Assembly: GCA_959605275.1 (NCBI GenBank)
Contig: CAUHFD010000081.1
Span: 1 to 10,612 of the forward strand
DNA length: 10,612 nt
From: an uncultured Eubacteriales bacterium
Lineage (GTDB): Bacteria; Bacillota; Clostridia; Oscillospirales; Ruminococcaceae
Direction: 5' to 3'
Made by a program: the position numbers and the translations under genes. This document shows, one piece after another, positions 1 to 7,048 of the stretch. How positions within the stretch are numbered: the first letter of the stretch is position 1; the number at the start of each line of letters is the position of its first letter. The notes beneath the pieces were generated by a model. The model was not told the origin of the DNA. It was given only the letters and a program-made list of their open reading frames with translations, and did not search any database.

Positions 1-56
1 GCTCATCTCATCGTTTCTCTTTTATTTCTTTACCCCAACTATTGACATTGAGCCAG

Positions 57-94
57 AAAAAATCCTATGGAGTTTATACCCCATAGGATTTTTT
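57..94. terminator. Intrinsic terminator after ppdK, probably bidirectional
   Basis: A perfect 14-bp stem (57-70 with 81-94) closes a 10-base loop. On the minus strand the stem lies 13 bases beyond the ppdK stop codon and its 3' arm ends in a run of six T, the classic intrinsic terminator form. The plus strand also ends in six T, so transcripts entering from the left edge could stop here too. Confidence 0.85.
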
Positions 95-106
95 ATATAG
101 AGAACT

Positions 107-2737
107 TTATTTGCTTTCTTTAATAGCAGCCTGTGCAGCAGCCAGACGAGCAATCGGAACACGGAAAGGAGAACAGGAAACATAGTTCAAACCAACTCTG
201 TGGCAGAATTCCACAGTAGAAGGATCTCCGCCATGCTCACCGCAGATACCGAGTTTGATGTCGGGGCGGGTCTGTCTTCCGAGATCAGCAGCCATTTTTA
301 CCAGTTTGCCTACGCCGACCTGATCCAATTTAGCGAACGGATCGTTCTCATAAATTTTCTTATCATAGTAAGCGTTTAAGAATTTGCCCGCATCATCACG
401 GCTGAAGCCGAAAGTCATCTGAGTCAAATCATTGGTACCAAAGCTGAAGAATTCAGCCTCTTTTGCAATCTCATCCGCCGTCAAAGCAGCACGCGGAATT
501 TCGATCATGGTGCCAACTTTGTAGGTCAGCTTTTCGTTGCTTGCAGCAATGACTTCGTCCGCTGTTTTTACAACGATGCTCTTTACATAAGCAAGCTCTT
601 TGACTTCGCCGACTAACGGAATCATGATCTCCGGAACGATATCCCAATCCGGATGAGCTTTTTTCACATTCAAAGCAGCTTTGATAACTGCTCTGGTCTG
701 CATTGCAGCGATTTCAGGGTAGGTGACTGCCAAACGGCATCCGCGGTGACCCATCATCGGGTTAAATTCATGCAGAGAAGCAATGATTGCTTTGATATCA
801 GCAACACTCTTGCCCTGTGTTTTAGCAAGCAGTTCGATATCTTTTTCTTCAGTAGGAACGAATTCATGAAGCGGCGGATCGAGGAAACGGATGGTAACCG
901 GGTTACCTTCCATTGCTTCATATAATTTTTCAAAGTCGCCCTGCTGCATCGGCTCCAGTTTTGCGAGAGCAGCTTCACGCTGTTCAACAGTATCGGAGCA
1001 GATCATTTCACGGATAGCCGGAATTCTGTCTTCTTCAAAGAACATATGCTCGGTACGGCACAGACCAATACCTTCTGCTCCCAGTTCACGAGCCTTCTGT
1101 GCGTCAGCCGGTGTATCTGCATTGGTACGAACCTTCAGATTTCTGTACTTATCTGCCCAGCTCATAACACGACCGAAGGTACCAGCGATTGAAGCATCAA
1201 CGGTCGGGATGATACCGTCATAGATATTACCGGTAGAACCGTCGAGAGAAATATAATCACCTTCGACATAAGTCTTGCCGGCAAGCTCAAATTTCTTGTT
1301 TTCTTCATCCATGTTAATTTCGGAACAACCGGATACACAACAGGTGCCCATACCACGTGCAACAACAGCAGCGTGAGAGGTCATACCGCCGCGAACGGTC
1401 AGGATACCCTGAGCAGCTTTCATGCCTTCGATGTCCTCAGGAGAAGTTTCCAAACGAACCAATACAACTTTTTCGCCCTTAGCAGCCCATTCTTTTGCAT
1501 CTTCAGCAGTGAAAACAATGCGTCCGCAAGCAGCACCGGGGGAAGCAGCTAAAGCTTTTGCAACCGGAACGGCAGCTTTCAGTTTAGCAGCGTCAAATTG
1601 AGGGTGGAGAAGCATGTCCAAAGTTCTCGGATCGATCATGGCAACAGCTTCTTTGTCAGAGATCATGCCTTCGTCAACTAAATCGCAAGCGATTTTCAGA
1701 GCAGCGGAAGCGGTACGCTTGCCGTTACGAGTTTGCAGCATGAACAGTTTTCTGTCCTCAATGGTGAATTCCATATCCTGCATATCGCGGTAATGGTTTT
1801 CTAAGGTATGGCAGATTTCTACAAACTGATTGTAAACTTCCGGCATAACTTCTTGCAGCTGAGCGATCGGCTGAGGAGTACGAACGCCGGCAACAACGTC
1901 TTCGCCCTGTGCGTTCATCAAGAACTCACCGAACAATTTCTTTTCACCGGTTGCAGGGTTGCGGGTAAACGCAACGCCGGTACCGGAAGTGTCGCCGAGG
2001 TTACCGAATGCCATCATCTGAACGTTAACAGCGGTACCCCAAGAATAAGGAATATCGTTGTCACGACGGTAAATGTTTGCACGTGGGTTGTCCCAAGAAC
2101 GGAAAACCGCTTTGATGGCGCCCATCAGCTGTTCTTTCGGATCGGTCGGGAAATCTTCACCGATTTTGGATTTGTATTCTGCTTTAAACTGAGAAGCAAG
2201 TTCTTTCAGATCATCAGCAGTCAAATCGACGTCCTGTGTTACGCCTTTTTTCTCTTTCATTTTGTCAATGAGCTGTTCGAAATACTTTTTGCCGACTTCC
2301 ATAACAACGTCGGAGTACATTTGAATAAATCTTCTGTAGCAGTCCCAAGCCCAACGAGGATTGTTGGATTTCTTTGCCATAACGTCAACAACGTCTTCGT
2401 TCAGACCGAGGTTCAGAATAGTGTCCATCATACCCGGCATAGATGCACGAGCACCGGAACGAACGGAAACTAAAAGCGGATTTTCTTTATCTCCGAATTT
2501 TTTGCCGGTGATTTCTTCCATTTTTTCAACGTATTCCATGATTTCGGCTTGAATCTCATCATTGATTTTGCGACCGTCCTCATAGTATTTGGTACATGCC
2601 TCCGTTGAAATGGTGAAACCTTGCGGAACAGGGAGACCGAGATTGGTCATTTCAGCGAGGTTTGCACCTTTTCCGCCGAGCAGTTCGCGCATTGAGCCAT
2701 TACCTTCGCTAAAGAGGTAAACATACTTTTTGCTCAA
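107..2737 (-). CDS. ppdK: Pyruvate, phosphate dikinase (TTG start)
   Basis: PPDK interconverts pyruvate + ATP + Pi and PEP + AMP + PPi through a phosphohistidine carried by a swivelling domain, in the cytoplasm. In anaerobes it works in PPi-linked glycolysis or in PEP synthesis. The protein opens with the nucleotide-binding domain (GGKGANLAEM near residue 22). The central phosphohistidine motif GGMTSHAAVVARGMG has its histidine at residue 455 and a threonine two residues before it. The C-terminal TIM barrel carries GICGEHGGDP with a cysteine near 832. The 876-residue length is normal for the family. The start chosen is TTG at 2737, 9 bases from a GGAGG site. An in-frame ATG at 2746 abuts that GGAGG directly and is badly placed. 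The TTG start also puts the histidine at 455, the number used for the Clostridium symbiosum enzyme. No kinase/phosphatase regulator (PDRP) gene is in the window. The gene is monocistronic and divergent from glmU. Confidence 0.96.
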   Translation of the reverse strand: MSKKYVYLFSEGNGSMRELLGGKGANLAEMTNLGLPVPQGFTISTEACTKYYEDGRKINDEIQAEIMEYVEKMEEITGKKFGDKENPLLVSVRSGARASMPGMMDTILNLGLNEDVVDVMAKKSNNPRWAWDCYRRFIQMYSDVVMEVGKKYFEQLIDKMKEKKGVTQDVDLTADDLKELASQFKAEYKSKIGEDFPTDPKEQLMGAIKAVFRSWDNPRANIYRRDNDIPYSWGTAVNVQMMAFGNLGDTSGTGVAFTRNPATGEKKLFGEFLMNAQGEDVVAGVRTPQPIAQLQEVMPEVYNQFVEICHTLENHYRDMQDMEFTIEDRKLFMLQTRNGKRTASAALKIACDLVDEGMISDKEAVAMIDPRTLDMLLHPQFDAAKLKAAVPVAKALAASPGAACGRIVFTAEDAKEWAAKGEKVVLVRLETSPEDIEGMKAAQGILTVRGGMTSHAAVVARGMGTCCVSGCSEINMDEENKKFELAGKTYVEGDYISLDGSTGNIYDGIIPTVDASIAGTFGRVMSWADKYRNLKVRTNADTPADAQKARELGAEGIGLCRTEHMFFEEDRIPAIREMICSDTVEQREAALAKLEPMQQGDFEKLYEAMEGNPVTIRFLDPPLHEFVPTEEKDIELLAKTQGKSVADIKAIIASLHEFNPMMGHRGCRLAVTYPEIAAMQTRAVIKAALNVKKAHPDWDIVPEIMIPLVGEVKELAYVKSIVVKTADEVIAASNEKLTYKVGTMIEIPRAALTADEIAKEAEFFSFGTNDLTQMTFGFSRDDAGKFLNAYYDKKIYENDPFAKLDQVGVGKLVKMAADLGRQTRPDIKLGICGEHGGDPSTVEFCHRVGLNYVSCSPFRVPIARLAAAQAAIKESK

Positions 2738-2840
2738 ATTAATCATCCTCCAAAAATAATATACATACATAATGAAAGCCTGCAAGGACAGTTGCAAGCA
2801 ATAATCGATGTATGTTGCCTAGTGTGATCTTTAGGCTTGA
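2738..2840 (-). promoter_or_regulatory. Structured 5' leader of ppdK
   Basis: Read on the minus strand, about 100 bases separate the predicted transcription start from the ppdK TTG. Two adjacent hairpins fill most of it. The first is a 5-bp stem (2832-2836 with 2817-2821). The second is two-tiered: outer 8-bp arms (2808-2815 with 2763-2770), an internal loop, then an inner 8-bp stem with one G-U pair (2792-2799 with 2778-2785) and a six-base loop. A T-rich stretch follows, then the GGAGG at 2747-2751. The pairings are seen by eye. Whether they regulate ppdK or only stabilise its mRNA is unknown, and I recognise no known riboswitch class. Confidence 0.4.
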
Positions 2841-2845
2841 TTACT

Positions 2846-2874
2846 ATTATAGCAAAGTATTCCTTTTTTTTCTA
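2846..2874 (-). promoter_or_regulatory. Promoter of ppdK
   Basis: On the minus strand a perfect TATAAT (-10, 2851-2846) lies 17 bases from a weak -35 TAGAAA (2874-2869, 4 of 6 matches). The position predicts transcription starting near 2840, just ahead of the paired leader. Confidence 0.5.
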
Positions 2875-2943
2875 TATATTTATCAATTTTTTTTATAAAA
2901 TTCACGTTTTTCAATCATATTCATTGAATTTTGCTATAAGTGC

Positions 2944-2981
2944 TTGCAAAAGTTGTATAAAATTGTAATAATATATATAAA
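2944..2981 (+). promoter_or_regulatory. Probable promoter region of glmU
   Basis: Two overlapping sigma-A-like pairs are visible: TTGCAA (2944-2949) with AATAAT (2967-2972), and TTGTAT (2953-2958) with TATAAA (2976-2981), each with a 17-base spacer. Both match imperfectly in a very AT-rich stretch, so the active one cannot be chosen. Confidence 0.35.
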
Positions 2982-3059
2982 GAAAATAACGAATAATCAA
3001 GGGCTGATCCGTTGTTTTTCCTTTTTTATAAAGGGCATTTTGATGAGGAGGTTTTTTAT

Positions 3060-4442
3060 TTGAAAAACTGTGTCGTAATTTTAGCTGCCGGTGACGGAAA
3101 ACGGATGAAATCAGAAAAACCCAAGGTGTTATGTGAAGTGCTGTTCCAGCCGATGCTCCGCTGGGTAATAAATGCTTGTGAAAAATCCGAGGCAGGAGAT
3201 ATTTGCATTGTAAAAGGAAAAGGTGCTGAACAGATTGATGCTTTTCTAGAAGGAAAGTATCAGACCGTCATGCAGCAGGAACGTTTGGGCACCGGACATG
3301 CCGTTATGCAGGCAGTGGATTTCATCAAAGAGCATGTCGGGGGACATCTTTTGGTGTTGTGCGGCGACGCTCCTTTTGTCGATGAAATGACCATCAGAGA
3401 AGCTTATCAGCAGCATATTGCTCAGAAAAATTCCGCGACGGTTATTACAGCCGAGTTGGATGAGCCGAAAGGATACGGAAGAATGCTGCGTGCCGATGAC
3501 AGCATTATTGGCATTGTAGAGGAAAAAGATGCAACCGACCGGGAAAAAATGATTAAAGAAGTAAATTCCGGAGCATATTGGTTTTGTATCGAGGATATGC
3601 TGGCGGTCGCCGATCGGTTGACGAATGATAACAATCAAAAAGAATATTATTTAACGCAGTTTGTACCGCTGCTGATTGCGGCAGGAAAACGAGTAGGCGG
3701 TTTTTTGGCAGCAACAGATAGCATTGTGCAGGGTGCCAATGATCGCGCCGGGCTGCTGAATTTGAACCGAATAGCAGCAGAAAAGATCATACAAAAGCAT
3801 ATGGCAAACGGCGTATCCTTCTTGTCAACGGACGGTATATTGATTATGCCGGAGGTTACCATTGGGCAAGATACTGTCATTTTACCGGGCACGATTTTGA
3901 AAGGAAATACAAAAATCGGAAACGGAAGTGTGATTGGACCAAATTCATTGGTAGAGGATTCGGTGATCGGAAACGATACGGTGTTTAATGCAAGCCAATG
4001 TTACCAGTCTAAAATTCATGATCACGTCAAAATCGGTCCGTTTTGTCATATCCGTCCAAACTCTGAAATTTTGGATCATGTTAAAATCGGTGATTTTGTC
4101 GAAGTAAAAAATTCTACGATTGGAGAATATACCGCCGTTTCTCATTTGACTTATGTCGGGGATAGTGATGTAGGCAAGAATGTCAACTTCGGCTGCGGAG
4201 TGGTAACGGTCAATTATGACGGCGTGAATAAGCATCGCTCGGTGATTGAGGACAACGCTTTCATCGGATGCAATACCAACTTGGTTTCTCCGGTGCGGAT
4301 TGGAAACGGCGCTTATACCGCCGCAGGCTCCACCATTACCGACGATGTTCCGGCGGATGCTTTAGGCATTGCCAGAGCGCGCCAGACCAATAAAGAAGGC
4401 TTTGCTGCCAAAAAATTAGAGGGCAGAAAAAGAAAACTGTAA
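3060..4442 (+). CDS. glmU: Bifunctional GlcN-1-P acetyltransferase / GlcNAc-1-P uridyltransferase (TTG start)
   Basis: GlmU makes UDP-GlcNAc, the precursor of peptidoglycan, in two cytoplasmic steps: acetylation of glucosamine-1-phosphate by acetyl-CoA, then uridylyl transfer from UTP. The N-terminal pyrophosphorylase domain shows LAAGDGKRMKSEKPKVL at residues 8-24 and GDAP with the metal-binding Asp at 103. From about residue 250 the C-terminal left-handed beta-helix shows hexapeptide repeats (IGxxxx). It includes SHLTYVGD with the catalytic His at 362, then NVNFGCGVVTVNYDG and FIGCNTNLV. At 460 residues it is full length. The start is TTG at 3060, 8 bases after AGGAGG (3046-3051). Longer in-frame readings back to 3012 add residues unlike the family. 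No terminator is visible after the stop, so transcripts could read on towards the T-box. The usual partner prs is not adjacent downstream. Confidence 0.95.
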   Translation: MKNCVVILAAGDGKRMKSEKPKVLCEVLFQPMLRWVINACEKSEAGDICIVKGKGAEQIDAFLEGKYQTVMQQERLGTGHAVMQAVDFIKEHVGGHLLVLCGDAPFVDEMTIREAYQQHIAQKNSATVITAELDEPKGYGRMLRADDSIIGIVEEKDATDREKMIKEVNSGAYWFCIEDMLAVADRLTNDNNQKEYYLTQFVPLLIAAGKRVGGFLAATDSIVQGANDRAGLLNLNRIAAEKIIQKHMANGVSFLSTDGILIMPEVTIGQDTVILPGTILKGNTKIGNGSVIGPNSLVEDSVIGNDTVFNASQCYQSKIHDHVKIGPFCHIRPNSEILDHVKIGDFVEVKNSTIGEYTAVSHLTYVGDSDVGKNVNFGCGVVTVNYDGVNKHRSVIEDNAFIGCNTNLVSPVRIGNGAYTAAGSTITDDVPADALGIARARQTNKEGFAAKKLEGRKRKL

Positions 4443-4467
4443 TCCTAAACCTCTGTAAACAAAACAC

Positions 4468-4496
4468 TTGACATGAAATAAAAACTATGATAAAGT
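4468..4496 (+). promoter_or_regulatory. Promoter of the tyrS T-box transcript
   Basis: A consensus -35 TTGACA (4468-4473) is followed after 17 bases by TAAAGT (4491-4496). A better -10 match, TATGAT (4486-4491), has only 12 bases of spacing and so is less likely. The start would fall just ahead of stem I of the T-box. Confidence 0.6.
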
Positions 4497-4502
4497 TAAC
4501 TC

Positions 4503-4771
4503 ATAATGGCTGTGATAAGAAAAAGTAGCATTCTCTTTCACCCTCAGAGAGCGTTTGGCGGGTGTAAAAACGCGGGAAAGATTCTGTGAAATACATCTTG
4601 GAGCTGCAAGTCTGAACCTTTTGAAGTAGGATTTGTCGGGTACGCCCGTTAAAGCGTTATTCGTATACTTTGTACGAAATGAGGCTGTTGTCCGCAAGGC
4701 GGCAGTAAACCAGAGGTGGTACCGCGAAAAAATTTCGCCCTCTGTCTGCGAAAACAGGCAGAGGGCTTTTT
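4503..4771 (+). ncRNA. T-box riboswitch, tyrosine-specific
   Basis: This leader senses uncharged tRNA-Tyr and lets tyrS be transcribed when charging is low. Stem I shows the AGAGA element in cagagagcg (near 4544-4552) and the GGTGTAAAA loop motif (4561-4569). The AGTAG element (near 4525) faces GAAATACATC (4588-4597) across the specifier loop. The codon there is UAC at 4592-4594, which reads Tyr and matches the gene downstream. A G-U rich stem at 4684-4705 fits stem III. The T-box sequence TGGTACCGCG at 4717-4726 has U at the variable position, matching the A73 discriminator base of tRNA-Tyr. The 5' end is inferred from the promoter. Confidence 0.93.
4737..4771 (+). terminator. T-box regulated intrinsic terminator
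   Basis: A 12-bp stem with one G-U pair (4737-4748 with 4755-4766) and loop CGAAAA is followed by TTTTT (4767-4771). Together with the T-box sequence just upstream it forms the off state. Binding of uncharged tRNA-Tyr would favour the competing antiterminator. Confidence 0.9.
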
Positions 4772-4803
4772 GCATACCCAAACAAGAAAAAGGAGAAATG
4801 AAA

Positions 4804-6030
4804 ATGACCGTATTTGAAGAACTGAAACGCAGGGGATTAATTGCCCAAACCACAAATGAAGAAGAAATCCAAAAGCTGTTTGACAATGAACCGGTAACCT
4901 TTTATATCGGATTTGATGCAACAGCAGACAGTCTGCATGTCGGACACTTTTTACAGCTTGTCATCATGAAACGCTTGCAGATGGCGGGACACAGACCGAT
5001 TGCGCTGCTCGGAACAGGCACAACCATGATTGGTGATCCGACCGGCAAGACCGATATGAGAAAAATGCTGACGCCCGAGGAGATCAATCATAATGCAGAG
5101 TGTTTCCGTCGCCAGATGGAGAAATTTATTGATTTCAGCGACGGCAAAGCGTTGCTCGTCCGTAACGGCGACTGGCTTTTGAACATGAATTACATCGAGT
5201 TCCTGCGGGATGTCGGCGTGCATTTTTCGGTGAACCGTATGCTGACTGCGGAGTGCTTCAAATCCCGGATGGAGCGGGGTCTGAGCTTTTTGGAATTCAA
5301 CTATATGCTGATGCAAAGCTATGATTTTCTCCATTTATATAACGAACTCGGCTGTAAAGTAGAGCTGGGTGGGGACGACCAGTGGTCCAATATTATCAAC
5401 GGCGTGGATTTGGTAAGAAGAGTAAAGCAGGAAACGGTATACGGTATGACCTTTACTTTGCTCACCACAAAGGAAGGCAAGAAAATGGGAAAAACCGAAA
5501 AGGGTGCTTTGTGGCTTGACCCCGAAAAGACTTCTCCGTATGAATTTTTCCAATATTGGAGAAATGTAGGAGATGATGATGTCATCAATTGTCTGAAACT
5601 GCTGACCTTTGTGCCGATTGAGGAAATTGAAGCAATGGAAAAATGGGAAGGCAGCGAGTTGAACAAAGCCAAAGAAATCCTTGCTTTTGAGGTCACCAAG
5701 ATGGTGCACGGCGAAGAAGAAGCAAATAAGTCTCTGAAGGCTGCGAAAGAGATTTTCCTGTCCGGCGGCGTATCGGCTGATATGCCTTCTACACAATTAT
5801 CGGAGGAAGATTTTACCGATGGGAAAATCGGCTTATTGAATTTGCTGGTAAAAACGGGACTCTGCTCCTCCAACGGAGATGCCAGACGTTTGGTGCAGCA
5901 GGGCGGTGTGCTGGTCGATGACGAAAAAATCACCGAGCCGTCATTTGCATTAACAACCGAAATGTTTGCGAAAGGTCACATTATTGTAAAAAAAGGGAAA
6001 AAGACATTTCATAAAGTGGTGTTATATTAA
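4804..6030 (+). CDS. tyrS: Tyrosyl-tRNA synthetase
   Basis: This class I synthetase activates tyrosine with ATP and charges tRNA-Tyr in the cytoplasm. The Rossmann fold carries HVGH (the HIGH signature) at residues 45-48. GGDDQWSNI is part of the tyrosine/tRNA site, and KMGKT (the KMSKS equivalent, in the form typical of bacterial TyrRS) is at 227-231. The last 70 or so residues, with SSNGDARRLVQQGGVLVDD, are an S4-type RNA-binding domain. The 408-residue length is typical. The start chosen is ATG 4804, 8 bases after AGGAG. ATG 4798, two codons earlier, is only 2 bases from that site but cannot be fully excluded. Expression is governed by the T-box directly upstream. No clear terminator follows; nfnA begins 160 bases later with its own promoter. 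Confidence 0.97.
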   Translation: MTVFEELKRRGLIAQTTNEEEIQKLFDNEPVTFYIGFDATADSLHVGHFLQLVIMKRLQMAGHRPIALLGTGTTMIGDPTGKTDMRKMLTPEEINHNAECFRRQMEKFIDFSDGKALLVRNGDWLLNMNYIEFLRDVGVHFSVNRMLTAECFKSRMERGLSFLEFNYMLMQSYDFLHLYNELGCKVELGGDDQWSNIINGVDLVRRVKQETVYGMTFTLLTTKEGKKMGKTEKGALWLDPEKTSPYEFFQYWRNVGDDDVINCLKLLTFVPIEEIEAMEKWEGSELNKAKEILAFEVTKMVHGEEEANKSLKAAKEIFLSGGVSADMPSTQLSEEDFTDGKIGLLNLLVKTGLCSSNGDARRLVQQGGVLVDDEKITEPSFALTTEMFAKGHIIVKKGKKTFHKVVLY

Positions 6031-6093
6031 TAGGTGCGGTAAAATATCGGACTGTTTCGGATTGACGGTATTTGCATGTCGGCGGATAGCATC

Positions 6094-6122
6094 TTGCAAT
6101 CATGTCGAAAATCATGTATAAT
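6094..6122 (+). promoter_or_regulatory. Promoter of nfnAB
   Basis: A perfect TATAAT (6117-6122) lies 17 bases after TTGCAA (6094-6099, 4 of 6 matches to TTGACA). It leaves a leader of about 60 bases before the nfnA ATG. Confidence 0.6.
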
Positions 6123-6190
6123 ATGATGCGATGGGTGAATGAACAAAACATTTCATTGATCCGCAGGAAAGCCTAAGAAAGGTATGATTA

Positions 6191-7048
6191 ATGGTTATGT
6201 ATCAAATCGTAGAAAAAAGACAACTCAATGATACGGTTGTGCTGATGAAAGTTGCAGCCCCGTTTATTGCCAAAAAAGCAAAACCGGGACAATTTATTAT
6301 TTTCAGAGTGAATGAACACGGAGAACGGATTCCGTTAACAATTGCGGATTATGACCGCGAGGCAGGAACGATTACCATTATCTTTCAGATTGTCGGCAGG
6401 GGAACCCAGGAGCTTGCCGCGCTGAATCAAGGTGATTCTATTTTGGATTTTGTCGGACCGCTTGGCAAGCCTTCCGAATTCGAGAATGTGAAAAAGGTTG
6501 CGGTCATCGGCGGCGGCGTGGGATGTGCGATTGCGTATCCGCAGGCAAAATATCTGCATTCGATCGGTGTAGATGTTGACCTGATCGCCGGATTCAGAAA
6601 CAAGGATATCGTGATTTTGGAAGAGGAAATGAAAGCGGCTTCCAATCGTCTTATCCTGACCACTGATGATGGTTCTTACGGCAAAAAAGGATTTGTGACC
6701 AATGCCCTTCAGGAATTAATCGACGAAGGAAATCAATATGATATGGTAGTGGCAATCGGACCGGTGCCGATGATGAAATTTGTTTGCGCGGTAACAAAAC
6801 CCTATGGAATTAAAACAGTGGTTTCTCTGAATCCGATCATGATAGATGGCACCGGAATGTGCGGCGGCTGCCGGGTGACGGTTGGCGGCGAAATTAAATT
6901 TGCTTGTGTAGACGGTCCCGATTTTGACGGACATTTGGTCGATTTTGATGAATTGATGAAGAGAAACACGATTTATAAAAACCAGGAGCATAATGCTGCT
7001 GTACATCAATGCAGATTGTATAAAGGAGCCAAAGAGAACAATGCCTAA
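6191..7048 (+). CDS. nfnA: NfnA-type ferredoxin:NADP+ oxidoreductase small subunit (sulfide dehydrogenase beta-like)
   Basis: This is a flavoprotein of the ferredoxin-NADP reductase fold. In NfnAB complexes the small subunit binds FAD, NAD(H) and a [2Fe-2S] cluster and takes part in electron bifurcation linking NADH, NADPH and reduced ferredoxin. The N-terminal beta-barrel has the flavin motif RIPLTIADYD (near residue 44). A glycine-rich nucleotide-binding turn GGGVGCAIA lies near 106. The C-terminal cluster region shows Asp219, Cys224, Cys227 and Cys239, consistent with the one-Asp/three-Cys ligation known for this subunit. At 285 residues it is full length. The start ATG 6191 is 8 bases after AAAGG. 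Its stop overlaps the next gene, the standard arrangement for this two-subunit enzyme. Generic annotation may call it dihydroorotate dehydrogenase electron transfer subunit (PyrK-like) or sulfide dehydrogenase. The direct nfnB partner and absence of pyrD argue for Nfn. Confidence 0.88.
   Translation: MVMYQIVEKRQLNDTVVLMKVAAPFIAKKAKPGQFIIFRVNEHGERIPLTIADYDREAGTITIIFQIVGRGTQELAALNQGDSILDFVGPLGKPSEFENVKKVAVIGGGVGCAIAYPQAKYLHSIGVDVDLIAGFRNKDIVILEEEMKAASNRLILTTDDGSYGKKGFVTNALQELIDEGNQYDMVVAIGPVPMMKFVCAVTKPYGIKTVVSLNPIMIDGTGMCGGCRVTVGGEIKFACVDGPDFDGHLVDFDELMKRNTIYKNQEHNAAVHQCRLYKGAKENNA

Noticed and set aside
42..47. TTGACA near the left edge as a -35 element
   Set aside because: No -10 element lies at suitable distance. 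The region 17 bases on is the stem of the ppdK terminator, and no gene follows on the plus strand.
1808..2473. A 221-codon open frame on the plus strand opposite ppdK
   Set aside because: It lies wholly inside the well-supported ppdK on the other strand, has no clear ribosome binding site or recognisable domain, and its composition looks like antisense shadow.
4633..4803. Longer tyrS reading beginning at 4633
   Set aside because: This stretch is the T-box and its terminator. The family N-terminus MTVFEELK starts at 4804 with a proper ribosome binding site.
6102..6176. A 24-codon open frame just before nfnA, possible leader peptide
   Set aside because: It has no ribosome binding site, and its codons overlap the TATAAT of the nfnAB promoter, so that promoter would not transcribe its start.
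6993..7040. Longer nfnB reading beginning at 6993
   Set aside because: It would overlap nfnA by 56 bases, has no good ribosome binding site, and adds residues foreign to the family. ATG 7041 is better.
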